Shown: positions 42,821 through 52,247 of the stretch, in pieces
Layout: every line of letters begins with the position of its first letter
Numbering within the stretch: position 1 is the stretch's first letter
The notes under the pieces: generated by a model
The model's input: only the letters and a program-made list of their open reading frames with translations
Told to the model about the DNA's origin: nothing
Databases searched by the model: none
Source: Clostridiaceae bacterium
Lineage (GTDB): Bacteria; Bacillota; Clostridia; Oscillospirales; Butyricicoccaceae
Direction: 5' to 3'
Assembly (NCBI GenBank): GCA_018383195.1
Contig: JAGZOP010000011.1
Coordinates: 1-64,000 of the forward strand
DNA length: 64,000 nucleotides
Translations under genes and position numbers: made by a program

Positions 42821-43897
42821 ATGAAACGAATCGGTATCCTCACAAGCGGTGGCGACTGTCAGGGTCTGAACGCAGCCATCCGCGGTGTTGCCAAAGCGCT
42901 GTATGTTGAGTTTGGCTCAGATGTTGAAATTTATGGCATTGCAGACGGGTATCGCGGTTTGATCGAAGGAGACTATCGCCTGATGAAGCCCGAAGATTTT
43001 TCCGGCATTCTCACCCTAGGCGGTACCATTCTCGGCACCTCGCGCCAACCGTTCAAATTGATGCGTGTCACAGATGAAAAAAATGGCGATAAAGTCGAAG
43101 CTATGAAAGCGAATTATCGAAAAATGAAACTGGACTGCCTAGTCATTTTGGGCGGAAATGGCACGCACAAGACCGCGCATCTTCTTTCGCAGGAGGGGCT
43201 TAATGTCGTAACCCTGCCCAAGACCATCGACAACGATCTATGGGGCACGGAAATGACCTTTGGCTTTTACAGCGCACTTGAACTGGCGACACAGGTGATT
43301 GACTGCATCCATACGACCGCAACCTCGCACGGGCGTGTGTTCATTGTGGAGATCATGGGGCACAAGGTCGGATGGCTGCCGCTTTACGCGGGCGTTGCCG
43401 GCGGTGCAGATATCATCCTGCTTCCCGAAATCCCCTATGATATCAATAAAATTATTGATACGCTTGAACAGCGCGATAAAAAGGGAAAGCGCTTTTCCAT
43501 TCTGGCTGTTGCAGAGGGCGCCCTTTCTGTCGAAGAATCAAAAATGTCCAAAAAGGAGTTCAAGAAAGGGCGTGCAGAACTGACCGATCCTGCAATTTCC
43601 TACCGGATTGCACGCGAACTGGGCGAAAAAATGGATCGCGAAATCCGCGTCGTGGTTCCCGGACATTTTCAGCGCGGCGGCGGACCGTGCTCCTATGACC
43701 GGGCATTCGCCACACGATTGGGAGCAGCTGCGGCTCGCCTCATTGCGGATCGCAATTACGGCAACATGGTGGCGCTGCGCAATGAAGAGATTGTTCCGGT
43801 TCCCCTGAGCGACGTTGCAGGCAAGCTGAAAACCGTTCCTCTGGATAACAGCATGATTCGGTCGGCGCGTCGAATTGGAATTTCCTTCGGTGATTAA
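42821..43897 (+). CDS. 6-phosphofructokinase, group III-like
   Basis: 358 residues with GGDCQGLNAAIRGV (N-terminal), LGGTILGTSRQPF, LGGNGTHKTAHLL (about 107-119), LPKTIDNDLWGTEMTFG (about 128-144) and HFQRGGGPCSYDR. In the usual numbering, position 104 is Gly as in ATP-using enzymes, while 124 is Lys (LPKT) as in pyrophosphate-using enzymes, and the usual Asp103 is Asn. The phosphate donor is thus uncertain. It makes fructose 1,6-bisphosphate in glycolysis. ATG 42821 follows AAGGAAGG. Single-gene unit with a strong terminator. Confidence 0.92.
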   Translation: MKRIGILTSGGDCQGLNAAIRGVAKALYVEFGSDVEIYGIADGYRGLIEGDYRLMKPEDFSGILTLGGTILGTSRQPFKLMRVTDEKNGDKVEAMKANYRKMKLDCLVILGGNGTHKTAHLLSQEGLNVVTLPKTIDNDLWGTEMTFGFYSALELATQVIDCIHTTATSHGRVFIVEIMGHKVGWLPLYAGVAGGADIILLPEIPYDINKIIDTLEQRDKKGKRFSILAVAEGALSVEESKMSKKEFKKGRAELTDPAISYRIARELGEKMDREIRVVVPGHFQRGGGPCSYDRAFATRLGAAAARLIADRNYGNMVALRNEEIVPVPLSDVAGKLKTVPLDNSMIRSARRIGISFGD

Positions 43898-43901
43898 ACG
43901 T

Positions 43902-43940
43902 AAAAACAGCAGAGCGAAAGTTTTCGCTCTGCTGTTTTTT
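43902..43940. terminator. Bidirectional terminator between pfk and the NhaC gene
   Basis: AAAAACAGCAGAGCGAAA pairs with its complement over 17-18 bp with a very small loop, T-runs on both sides. Confidence 0.95.
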
Positions 43941-45216
43941 ATGCCTTCTTCTTTCTAAATAAGATGAAGAGCAATGCGGAAACTGCCATCAGCATCGGAT
44001 AGTAGCAATAAGGAATAATTTCTACCGGACTGAGCGCATTCGCGTAGCTTGCCGCCGTAATGAGCTGCGCGCCGTACGGAATCATACCCTGACATACCGA
44101 AGTGAAAATATCGAGCAGCGATGCTGTACGTTTTGGTTCGATATGATATTCGTCTGCAATCTCTTTCGCAACCGGACCGGCGATAACGATTGCAATCGTA
44201 TTGTTTGCCGTTGCACAGTCAACTGCCGCAGATAACGCTGCAATTCCGATTTCTGCACCCTTTTTGCTGTTAATCCGCTTGCGAATCGTGTACAGAACCC
44301 AATCTACACCGCCATTCATTCGAATCAGTGCAACAATACCGGCAACAATCAGGGAAATGACCGTAATGTCATACATGCTGACAATGCCTTCCCCCATCAC
44401 GTTAAAAATATCTTTGAATCCGAAATCGCCGTAGAACAGACCGACGCCAAGCGCCAGCACTGTACCGCCGGATAAGAGGACAAATACATTGAAACCAATG
44501 AGTGCACCGATCAAAACAACCAGATACGGAAGAATACGGACAAAATCATAGGTCAAATTATCTGGTACTGTGAAATCACTGCCCATAGTAAGTGCAAAGA
44601 AAATAATCAATGTAACGATTGCAGCCGGAAGAACCAACTTAAGATTTTCCCGGAATTTGTCGCGCATCTCACAGCCTTGTGTGCGGGTTGCGGCAATCGT
44701 CGTATCCGAAATCATGGAAAGGTTGTCACCGAACATCGCACCGCAGACAGCTGAACCAACGCACATTGCAACCGGCAACCCTGTTTTTTCGCTGATGCCA
44801 ACAGCAATCGGTGTCAGCACGGTAATGGTGCCAACCGAAGTACCCATCGAAGTTGAAATAAAGCAGCCGATCAGGAATACGCCTACAACTGCAATGCTAC
44901 CCGGCAAAATAGACAGACCGAAGTTTACCGTAGCGTCCGCGCCGCCCGCCGCTTTTACCGCGCCGGAAAAGGCACCCGCCATGACAAATACCAGGCACAT
45001 GATCATGACATTTTCGTCTGCCATCCCGCGCGCCACGACTTCCAGTTTTTCTCCAAAGCTGACTTTGCGATTCATCAAAAAAGCAACGACCAACGCCGTT
45101 ACAAAACCTGCAATCGCAGGCATGTTATAAAAACCTCCCGTCCAAATGCCGTATCCGATGAACAGCGCTAAAAATACGACAATCGGAAGCAGCGCCCATG
45201 CGTGTCCCTTTTTCAT
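43939..45216 (-). CDS. NhaC-family Na+/H+ antiporter
   Basis: 425 residues with about twelve membrane segments. Family segments: GCFISTSMGTSVGTITVLTP (about 109-128), GSAVCGAMFGDNLSMISDTT (about 143-162) with the charged residues of the ion path, and DCATANNTIAIVIAGPVA. NhaC-type proteins exchange sodium for protons or, in some members, carry organic acids or amino acids together with sodium. Start 45216 follows GGGGGATGT. A clear promoter lies upstream; no partner gene. Confidence 0.9.
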   Translation of the reverse strand: MKKGHAWALLPIVVFLALFIGYGIWTGGFYNMPAIAGFVTALVVAFLMNRKVSFGEKLEVVARGMADENVMIMCLVFVMAGAFSGAVKAAGGADATVNFGLSILPGSIAVVGVFLIGCFISTSMGTSVGTITVLTPIAVGISEKTGLPVAMCVGSAVCGAMFGDNLSMISDTTIAATRTQGCEMRDKFRENLKLVLPAAIVTLIIFFALTMGSDFTVPDNLTYDFVRILPYLVVLIGALIGFNVFVLLSGGTVLALGVGLFYGDFGFKDIFNVMGEGIVSMYDITVISLIVAGIVALIRMNGGVDWVLYTIRKRINSKKGAEIGIAALSAAVDCATANNTIAIVIAGPVAKEIADEYHIEPKRTASLLDIFTSVCQGMIPYGAQLITAASYANALSPVEIIPYCYYPMLMAVSALLFILFRKKKA

Positions 45217-45300
45217 ACATCCCCCTACGCTTTCTTTGTTGTTCGTGCAAATATGCCAGATTGCACAAGCCTTACCGGCAATATCTGCAATACTGTATTT

Positions 45301-45329
45301 ATAATACACGATTTTCACATGCCTGACAA
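45301..45329 (-). promoter_or_regulatory. Promoter of the NhaC gene
   Basis: Minus-strand TTGTCA (45329-45324), 17 bases, TATTAT (45306-45301), 85 bases before the start codon. Confidence 0.75.
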
Positions 45330-45406
45330 GACCAAAAGAGAAAGAACCCCGATATTGCCGAACAACTCGTCATACTGCACTTTACCCTCATTTAAAAAAG
45401 CACTCA

Positions 45407-45460
45407 AAAAAGTACCAAACGGCAATAGAATTTTTCTCTCATCGCCATTTGGTACTTTTG
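45407..45460 (-). terminator. Terminator after the CBS-domain gene
   Basis: AAAGTACCAAA(C)GGC and GCC(A)TTTGGTACTTT pair around a 20-base loop right after the stop, with a T-run on the minus strand. Confidence 0.85.
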
Positions 45461-45462
45461 CT

Positions 45463-45927
45463 TTAAGCTTCGACTGCAAATACAGTTTTCGCTCGCCTAT
45501 GTTGTTTTTGAAGCGTGGATTGAGATGGAATCTTTTCCATCTCAGAAACACAATAATCCAAAATCCGTTTACGAGTCACAATACCGACAAAACAATTCCG
45601 ATCATCAATAACCGGGACAAAATTTTGGTTCATTGCTGTATTGAGCAAGTCAGTAATCTGCGCGTCTGCGCGAACCGGTTTATTCATGACATGCCGTTGG
45701 ACGGAATCCATGCGCAGCGTATTGCGTGATTCCCATATTTTCGCATCCGTCAGCGCCCACAGGAAATCACCTTCTGTCACCGTTCCGATATATGTTCCAT
45801 CCCTTGAAATCAAGGGAACCGCCGTATAACTGGTTTCACGCAGAATATTGAGTCCTTCTTCAATCGTGTAATCATCAAATAAATATGTAATGTCGCTTTT
45901 ATGCGTTAAAAACAGCATAATATTCAT
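45463..45927 (-). CDS. CBS-domain pair protein
   Basis: 154 residues made of two CBS motifs: residues 12-70 (YTIEEGLNILRETSYTAVPLI, then GTYIGTVTEGDFL) and 80-135 (ADAQITDLLNTAMNQNFVPVID, then CFVGIVTRKRIL). Such pairs bind adenine nucleotides such as AMP, ATP or SAM and report cell energy state. There is no fused enzyme or transporter, so the target is unknown. It is a single-gene unit with promoter and terminator. Confidence 0.9.
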   Translation of the reverse strand: MNIMLFLTHKSDITYLFDDYTIEEGLNILRETSYTAVPLISRDGTYIGTVTEGDFLWALTDAKIWESRNTLRMDSVQRHVMNKPVRADAQITDLLNTAMNQNFVPVIDDRNCFVGIVTRKRILDYCVSEMEKIPSQSTLQKQHRRAKTVFAVEA

Positions 45928-45978
45928 ATATCATCTTCCTTTGCACCGGATGCTATAATTGATCTTTCGTTTGAGAAT

Positions 45979-46007
45979 ATTGTATCAAAGTATCACAAAA
46001 TATGCAA
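45979..46007 (-). promoter_or_regulatory. Promoter of the CBS-domain gene
   Basis: Minus-strand TTGCAT (46007-46002), 17 bases, TACAAT (45984-45979). Confidence 0.7.
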
Positions 46008-46056
46008 CAGATTCCAGACATAATTCACAAAATGTACACGAATTACGGCGCATCAT

Positions 46057-47826
46057 TTACATTCTATCCAAACTTTTTAAAATCCGTTCGATCAGGCGCA
46101 CACGCTGAAACGGTGTAATGAGATACCATCCATCTGTAAACGGCATCATGCGCTGCGCAAGCTGAACAGAAAGCTCTACCGCAAGCGTCTCTGCGGAATC
46201 GCGTTCCAGCCCCTCGTATTGCGCAACAATTTCAGGTGGGATATCAATCCCCGCCATTTCCTGACTCATAAACAGCGCATTACGATGGCTGATAATTGGA
46301 ATGATACCGCCGAGAATCGCTGTATCCAATGTTTCGTGCGCCTGTTTCAGATGTTCAAATGCATCTTCGGTAAACACCGGCTGTGTCAAAAACACCGACA
46401 CTCCGGCTTCCTGCTTGCGCAATGCTTTTCTTAACTCTGCATCAAAATTCCTTGCGTTTACATTCAGTGCGCCGCATACGGTAAACGGTTCTGCCATTCC
46501 GGTTTCAGAAAGCTGGCGGATATAATCAGCCAGCACAACCGAGTTAAACGAAAAAACTCCCTTGACTTCATCCCGCGCCGCAGAGGGAATCGGGTCACCG
46601 GTCACAACAAGCACATTGCGTACTTCCTCGGCAGACAAGCCGAGGAGCAGTGCTTTGGTGGCATTGATATTACGGTCACGGCAGGTCATATGGGGAATCG
46701 GGTCAATATCCAATTCACGCCGCAGCTTTGCGGCAAGCATGGAGGAATCCACACGCACCCGCGCAACCGGACAGTCTGCAATTGTTACCGCATCTACGCC
46801 GGCAGCTTTCAACTGCCGCGCTCCCTCCATAAATTTTTGAATATTTGCATCTGCCGGCGGATCAAGCTCCACAGCGATCACCCGTTTCCCGGAACGCAGC
46901 TTCTGCGCCAACCGGTTGCGCAAACCATCGGGATTCCTCATTGGTTTGGCATTCGGCTTTCTGAGCATGCTCACTTTCCCGACTGCTTCCCCCTTGAGCA
47001 CACGTGCAGTCTGCGCAATATGCTCAGGTTCCGTACCGCAGCAGCCGCCAAGAATTTTTACCCCTGCCGCTGCCAGATCTCCGCATCGTGATGCAAAATA
47101 CACCGAACTTCCATCGAATACAGTGCGGCCATCCACAATGGTGGGATATCCTGCGTTTGGCATAACAGAAAAGAACTTATTCTGCCCATCAAAGTCCGGC
47201 ATAGTTTCCCTTGCAAGTGCCAACAGATGATGCGGACCCGAAACGCAGTTAAATCCCGTCGCATCAATATGCACATCTGCACGCACACGTGACATGAGCG
47301 CATGTGCAGATAGTCCCTGTCTGGTAAATCCATCCGGGGTTACAGCAAATGATGCCATAATAAACGCCTCAGGGCAGCGTTTCTTGATATAGGCTGCCAG
47401 ATCGTGCACGGGTGCATCGGAAGCAAAGGTTTCAAATAAAAAATTCTGTGCACCAAGCGCAAGAAAACAATCCAAAATAGCAGTGTACTCTGATTCGTCT
47501 TCAGGAAGCGGACCGATATCTGCAAACACTGCGGCTTGGAATGGAGCAGCAGCTTCGCAGGCGAGACTCCATCCTGCGCAAATGATATCATGCACCTCTT
47601 CCGAGGTGCATTCCAACATCCGCGTATTTGCACCAAAGGTATTCGTTTTAATCGCACGTGCTCCCGCGTTCAGATACGCATTGTGGATTGCCATCACCCG
47701 CTCGGGGTGCTGTATGTTTGCCCATTCGCATTTCACCGTGTCGTCCGGATACTGCTGCGCATAATATGTTCCCATCGCGCCATCAAACAATAGGATATGA
47801 TCTTTCAAATAAGACTTTACTTCCAT
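46057..47826 (-). CDS. Bifunctional homocysteine S-methyltransferase / 5,10-methylenetetrahydrofolate reductase
   Basis: 589 residues, like B. subtilis YitJ. Residues 1-280 form the homocysteine methyltransferase barrel with LFDGAMGTYYAQ and the zinc ligands in GFNCVSG and GGCCGTEPEHI. Residues 300-589 form the MetF-like flavin domain (VIAVELDPPADANIQKF, MTCRDRN, VVTGDPIP, FLTQPVF). It reduces methylene-THF to methyl-THF and can transfer methyl to homocysteine. Start 47826 follows GAGGAGCGG. It is the third gene after the MetH activation protein and metH, giving a full methyl-supply operon. Confidence 0.94.
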   Translation of the reverse strand: MEVKSYLKDHILLFDGAMGTYYAQQYPDDTVKCEWANIQHPERVMAIHNAYLNAGARAIKTNTFGANTRMLECTSEEVHDIICAGWSLACEAAAPFQAAVFADIGPLPEDESEYTAILDCFLALGAQNFLFETFASDAPVHDLAAYIKKRCPEAFIMASFAVTPDGFTRQGLSAHALMSRVRADVHIDATGFNCVSGPHHLLALARETMPDFDGQNKFFSVMPNAGYPTIVDGRTVFDGSSVYFASRCGDLAAAGVKILGGCCGTEPEHIAQTARVLKGEAVGKVSMLRKPNAKPMRNPDGLRNRLAQKLRSGKRVIAVELDPPADANIQKFMEGARQLKAAGVDAVTIADCPVARVRVDSSMLAAKLRRELDIDPIPHMTCRDRNINATKALLLGLSAEEVRNVLVVTGDPIPSAARDEVKGVFSFNSVVLADYIRQLSETGMAEPFTVCGALNVNARNFDAELRKALRKQEAGVSVFLTQPVFTEDAFEHLKQAHETLDTAILGGIIPIISHRNALFMSQEMAGIDIPPEIVAQYEGLERDSAETLAVELSVQLAQRMMPFTDGWYLITPFQRVRLIERILKSLDRM

Positions 47827-47843
47827 AAATCCGCTCCTCTGTC

Positions 47844-50222
47844 TCAACCTAATACATGGCGCGCAATATCAACTGATTCCTTCGCATCTGCCGCATAAAA
47901 ATCAGCGCCAATTTTTTCGGCATAATCCGGTGTCAGTACTGCCCCGCCAACCCAAATCTTGCAGTCGTGCCCACTTTCACGCAGCGCACGAATTGTTTCG
48001 GTCATACTGCCAAGCGTGGTGGTCATTAACGCAGATAAACCAATCAGCTTCACTTCCTGCTTGATTGCCGTCTCCACCACTGTTTCAATCGGCACGTCAC
48101 GTCCAAGATCCAAGACTTGATAGCCATAGTTCTCCAAAATTGTTTTGACAATATTTTTACCGATATCGTGAATATCCCCCTTCACGGTCGCTACAATGAT
48201 CTTTCCCTTGGAGACGGATTCTGCACCGCGTGCTGCAATCGAAGATTTAATTTTTTCAAATGCATCCTGCGCTGCACCGGCGGCATTGATAAGCTGCGGT
48301 AGGAAAATCTCGCCGCGCTCAAATCTGCCGCCAACCAGATCAAGCGCAGGGATGAGCAGTGTATTCACAACATCCAGTTCGGTCATGCCGCCATCCAATA
48401 GTTCCTGTGTAATGCGCGCCGCATCCTCTTTCAGTCCCTTGGAAACTGCGTACAGCAAAGGCGAAAGTTCAGTTTCAGCAGACTCATTCCGCTGCTGTAC
48501 CGGCTTTGACTCTGCTTTCGTTTCTTCCGGCAGGTTCATGCATGCTTCAATATATGCCTCGGCATTTTTATCCCGGTTATATAGTACATTAAATACCCGG
48601 ATGGCGTTCATCACTTCGACGCTGTTGGGATTGATAATCGGCAAATCAAGACCGTGCGCCATTGCAAGGGTAAGAAATCCGGTCGTAATGAGGTTTCTGC
48701 GCGGCAAGCCGAATGAAATATTTGAAACGCCAAGCACGCAATGCAGACCCAAGCGGTCGCGTACCATCTGCATTGCACGCAAAGTCTCGACCGCTTTATC
48801 CTGTTCAGCCGAGACTGTCAGCGTCAGGCAGTCGATATATACATCCTCTTTGGGGATTCCATGCGCCTCAGCTGCATGCAGGATTCGTGCCGCAATTTCA
48901 AAGCGCTGCTCTGCCTTAGGAGGAATCCCGTTCTTATCCATCGTTAAACCAACGATCGCCGCGCCATATTTTTTTGCAATGGGCAAAATGCGCTCCAGCA
49001 CTTCGCTTTCGCCGTTAACCGAATTGACAATTGCCTTCCCGTTTACAACACGCAGTCCCGCTTCAATCGCCGCGGGATCGGACGAATCTATTTGCAGCGG
49101 CAAATCTGTTACGCTCTGAATCGCCTTGACCACGCGCACCATCATTTCAGGCTCGTCAATTTCAGGCAAGCCGACGTTGACATCCAGAATATTTGCCCCG
49201 GCATCAGCCTGCTCAACCGCCTGATGCAGAGTATAATCCATATCCCCGTCAATGAGAGCCTGCTTAAAGCGTTTCTTGCCGGTTGGGTTGATGCGTTCTC
49301 CGATAATACGAACCCCGTCGATGTGTACGACTTCTGTAGCCGTACAAACCAGTGAGGATCGATTTACAGTACGCTGTGCCGGGGTCATTCCCGAGGTCTG
49401 ACGCACAATTTCCCGAATGAATTCCGGTGTAGTGCCGCAGCAGCCGCCCATCACAGAAACACCCATATGGACATATTCTGCCATAAGTTCAGCAAATTCG
49501 GCAGGTTCAATATCATATTCTCCGGTTGCCGGGTCCGGCAGACCTGCGTTTGCCTTTACAATCACCGGAAGCGCAGTGGCTGCACACAATCTTTGTACAA
49601 TCGGAAGCAGTTCGCGCGGTCCGAGTGAGCAGTTTACACCGATTGCATCTACACCAAGACCCTCCAGCACCGCTGCCATAGCTTCGACCGAGCAACCGGT
49701 AAATGTTCTGCCATTCTGCTCAAAAGTCATCGTTACGTAAACAGGAAGATTCGTATTTTCTTTCGCTGCAAGCACAGCAGCCTTCACTTCGTACAAATCT
49801 GTCATTGTCTCGATTACAATGAGATCCGCGCCGGAGCATGCGCCGGCACACATCATTTCCTGAAATATCTCATAGGCAGTCTCAAAGGGCAAGGTTCCAT
49901 ATGGCTCCAAGAGCTGACCAATCGGTCCGACATCCAGCGCTACCTGCGCGCCCGTATCAGCGCACGCGGCACGTGCGCACTGTACCGCAGCTTTTACCAC
50001 CGTTTCAACCGATTCACCGCTCTTTTGCAGTTTATATCGGTTTGCACCGAAAGTATTCGCATAGATGACCTGTGCGCCCGCTTCCACATAGGCGCGATGA
50101 ATTTCTGTTACGGTTTCCGGCGCACTCAGGCATAAGGTTTCCGGGCAATGACCGGGCGCTAACCCGCGCTTTTGCAGCATTGTCCCCATTGCACCATCTA
50201 AATACAAAATTTTATTTTCCAC
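47844..50222 (-). CDS. metH: Cobalamin-dependent methionine synthase without reactivation domain
   Basis: 792 residues from a GTG start at 50222. Domain order: homocysteine barrel (YLDGAMGTMLQKRG; GVNCSLGP; GGCCGTTPEFI, about 1-295), pterin barrel (GERINPTGKKRFK, ANILDVNVG, about 320-590), then the B12-binding part (about 600-792) with KGDIHDIGKNIV carrying the lower-ligand His and VGGAVLTPDYA. The C-terminal SAM-binding reactivation domain of E. coli MetH (about 1220 residues in all) is missing, and is supplied by the separate gene upstream, which metH overlaps by 11 bases. Confidence 0.95.
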   Translation of the reverse strand: MENKILYLDGAMGTMLQKRGLAPGHCPETLCLSAPETVTEIHRAYVEAGAQVIYANTFGANRYKLQKSGESVETVVKAAVQCARAACADTGAQVALDVGPIGQLLEPYGTLPFETAYEIFQEMMCAGACSGADLIVIETMTDLYEVKAAVLAAKENTNLPVYVTMTFEQNGRTFTGCSVEAMAAVLEGLGVDAIGVNCSLGPRELLPIVQRLCAATALPVIVKANAGLPDPATGEYDIEPAEFAELMAEYVHMGVSVMGGCCGTTPEFIREIVRQTSGMTPAQRTVNRSSLVCTATEVVHIDGVRIIGERINPTGKKRFKQALIDGDMDYTLHQAVEQADAGANILDVNVGLPEIDEPEMMVRVVKAIQSVTDLPLQIDSSDPAAIEAGLRVVNGKAIVNSVNGESEVLERILPIAKKYGAAIVGLTMDKNGIPPKAEQRFEIAARILHAAEAHGIPKEDVYIDCLTLTVSAEQDKAVETLRAMQMVRDRLGLHCVLGVSNISFGLPRRNLITTGFLTLAMAHGLDLPIINPNSVEVMNAIRVFNVLYNRDKNAEAYIEACMNLPEETKAESKPVQQRNESAETELSPLLYAVSKGLKEDAARITQELLDGGMTELDVVNTLLIPALDLVGGRFERGEIFLPQLINAAGAAQDAFEKIKSSIAARGAESVSKGKIIVATVKGDIHDIGKNIVKTILENYGYQVLDLGRDVPIETVVETAIKQEVKLIGLSALMTTTLGSMTETIRALRESGHDCKIWVGGAVLTPDYAEKIGADFYAADAKESVDIARHVLG

Positions 50223-50889
50223 AGGTCTTTCCTGCCTTTCTAAATGTACATGTTTCAAACATCGAACAGTAAGCACAGCCGCGAAAACGTTTGGTCTGCG
50301 GCCGATCTGCCAGTCCGATCACTGCTGTCACCGACTTCCTAGGCGTAAGGATGCAGGAATCGGTCAAAGTGAGCCCGATCTTCCTTCCGGTATCCAAGAG
50401 TTCTATCATTTTATGCTGAAATGCAATTGGCATATCTCCATAGCCGGGGCTGAACCGATCGGTTAAATATCTCGCATCCAAGGCTGACGCAATTTCCCGC
50501 TCTACCGCATCACATACTGCTTCAATATAAGCTGAGCCACAGCAATCCAAAATCACCGCACAGGTCATGTCCCGTATCTGGGCACGTCTAATGGCGGCTT
50601 CCATGCGGGCGCCTAAAGTTGCAGCCATGAGTACGCAGCGCGAGCAGTCCGCAAGCAAAATTTTCACATCTTCACCCGGGAAATATATATCGGTCCCGCA
50701 AAGCCGTATTCCTTCCGGCGTGCGTTCGATGTCATATTTTTGATATGTATATCGCGGCATTGCAGAAGCAAATGTTTCTGCAATGCAGGTGTCAATCTGT
50801 GCATTTACCTCGGACGGAATTTCGTTTCCCCTCCATCCCAAATATTGCAGAACTTCATTACGGCGAAAAGATTTCACATTTAACTGCAT
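50212..50889 (-). CDS. Methionine synthase reactivation protein (MetH activation domain, separate)
   Basis: 225 residues matching the vitamin B12-dependent methionine synthase activation domain as a free protein: LADCSRCVLMAATLGARME, DCCGSAYIEAVCDAVE, RFSPGYGDMPIAFQ and LTPRKSVTAVIGLA. Near the end it has a Cys cluster (GCAYCSMFETCTF), not part of E. coli MetH, that could bind metal or an Fe-S cluster. In MetH the domain binds SAM and lets oxidised cobalamin be reduced and re-methylated. First gene of the metH operon. Confidence 0.92.
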   Translation of the reverse strand: MQLNVKSFRRNEVLQYLGWRGNEIPSEVNAQIDTCIAETFASAMPRYTYQKYDIERTPEGIRLCGTDIYFPGEDVKILLADCSRCVLMAATLGARMEAAIRRAQIRDMTCAVILDCCGSAYIEAVCDAVEREIASALDARYLTDRFSPGYGDMPIAFQHKMIELLDTGRKIGLTLTDSCILTPRKSVTAVIGLADRPQTKRFRGCAYCSMFETCTFRKAGKTCGK

Positions 50890-50927
50890 GGATCTCCTCC
50901 TATTTATTCCCTATTTCATACTTAAAC

Positions 50928-50956
50928 AGTATACCATATTAGAAAATAAAAAAACA
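50928..50956 (-). promoter_or_regulatory. Weak promoter candidate of the metH operon
   Basis: Minus-strand TATACT (50933-50928) with a 17-base spacer to a poor -35 (TGTTTT, 50956-50951). No S-box or T-box is seen in front of this operon. Confidence 0.4.
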
Positions 50957-50993
50957 GTCTTTCAACATGTAAAATCTGCTGAAAGACCGTTTC
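50951..50993 (-). terminator. Terminator after the activase operon
   Basis: GTCTTTCA pairs with TGAAAGAC around a 15-base loop, extended by A/T pairs, just after the stop and followed by T-runs. Confidence 0.8.
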
Positions 50994-51002
50994 AAAAATC
51001 TT

Positions 51003-52247
51003 TTATTCCGCAGTGGACAGCATCAGCTTAATCCGGTTTTCCTGATTGATCTTGGACGCGCCTGGATCATAGTCAACCGAAACAATGTTGGCTTCCGGAT
51101 ATTTTTCACGGATTTTGCGCACCATGCCCTTTCCTGCGATATGGTTTGGCAGGCAGCCGAACGGCTGGGTACAAACGATGTTATGCACTCCCTCTGTAAT
51201 CAGTTCAACCATCTCCGCGGGCAGCAGCCATCCTTCTCCCATTTTGACCCCTTGTCCAATGATATCCTGTGACAGCTTACGAACATGGTCAAAGTACTGC
51301 GGCGCACGGAATTTTCCGTGCTTCTCGATAATAGAAATCATATCCCTTTGCTTGTCAAGCACAAACCGATAGATCAATCGATTGCGTACCGCAGCTTTTG
51401 CCGATCGTCCATATAATTCATGGTCAATAATTCCGTTGTAAATACAATACAGGCAGAAATCGAGCAGTCCGGGCAGCACAGGTTCACAGCCTTCCGAAAC
51501 CAGAAAATCTTCCAAATGATTGTTTCCCAGCGGCGAAAACTTGACATAGATTTCGCCAACCACACCAACCTTTTTCTTTTTTACTGCCGTGTCAAGCGGT
51601 ACCTTTGCAAATGCATCAAGAACAAACTGATATAGGCGTTTTACCTCGCTGTAACGAATCAGGCGATTGCCTGTAAATCTCTCGGATACCGTGCGGGTGC
51701 AAATATCGACTGCCTTTTGAGACGCGCCTGCAATTTTTTCATAAGGACGGCACTGGTTGTGCAGCATCATAATGAGATCCCCGATCAGCAAGCCGTAAGC
51801 AACCTGAATCAGCATCTGCGGCGTAAGGTGGAATCCGGGATTTGCTTCCAATCCGGAAAAGTTGAGCGAAATCACAGGAATATGCCCATATCCATTTTTC
51901 TGAAGCGCTTTGCGCAGCAGATGAATATAATTAGATGCGCGGCATCCACCGCCGGTCTGACTCATAATCAGCGCAATTTTATTGGTATCATATTTTCCGC
52001 TTTCAATCGCATGAATCATCTGACCGATGGTCAGCAATGCGGGATAGCAGGTATCATTGTGGACATTTTTCAGTCCTGCTTCTACAACAGCAGGTCCATC
52101 GGTTGTCAGCAGTTCCATATGATAGCCATAATTCTTCATAATCTTCAGAATCAGACCAAACTGAATGGGGAGCATATTGGGAACGAGAATCGTGTAGTCC
52201 TTTTTCATTTCCTCGGTGAACACCGGGTAATTACTGCTGCTTTGCAA
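51003..52247 (-). CDS. C-terminal part of acyl-CoA dehydratase activase-related protein, separate ORF
   Basis: 414 residues, reading from a TTG start (52247) that sits inside the last codons of the preceding gene. It matches the C-terminal third of the very large activase proteins of Clostridia, which are normally one chain of about 1400 residues: NDTCYPALLTIGQMIHAIESG, QTGGGCRASNYI, QPFGCLPNHIAGKGM and SVDYDPGASKINQENR, with likely Fe-S cysteines. GAGGAGGGCAGG lies just before the TTG. The two genes are in different frames and overlap by 17 bases, so the product is a split chain, or the two are joined by frameshifting. Confidence 0.85.
   Translation of the reverse strand: MQSSSNYPVFTEEMKKDYTILVPNMLPIQFGLILKIMKNYGYHMELLTTDGPAVVEAGLKNVHNDTCYPALLTIGQMIHAIESGKYDTNKIALIMSQTGGGCRASNYIHLLRKALQKNGYGHIPVISLNFSGLEANPGFHLTPQMLIQVAYGLLIGDLIMMLHNQCRPYEKIAGASQKAVDICTRTVSERFTGNRLIRYSEVKRLYQFVLDAFAKVPLDTAVKKKKVGVVGEIYVKFSPLGNNHLEDFLVSEGCEPVLPGLLDFCLYCIYNGIIDHELYGRSAKAAVRNRLIYRFVLDKQRDMISIIEKHGKFRAPQYFDHVRKLSQDIIGQGVKMGEGWLLPAEMVELITEGVHNIVCTQPFGCLPNHIAGKGMVRKIREKYPEANIVSVDYDPGASKINQENRIKLMLSTAE

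Noticed and set aside
48196..49119. 307-codon plus-strand open frame opposite metH
   Set aside because: Shadow of the conserved pterin and B12 domains.
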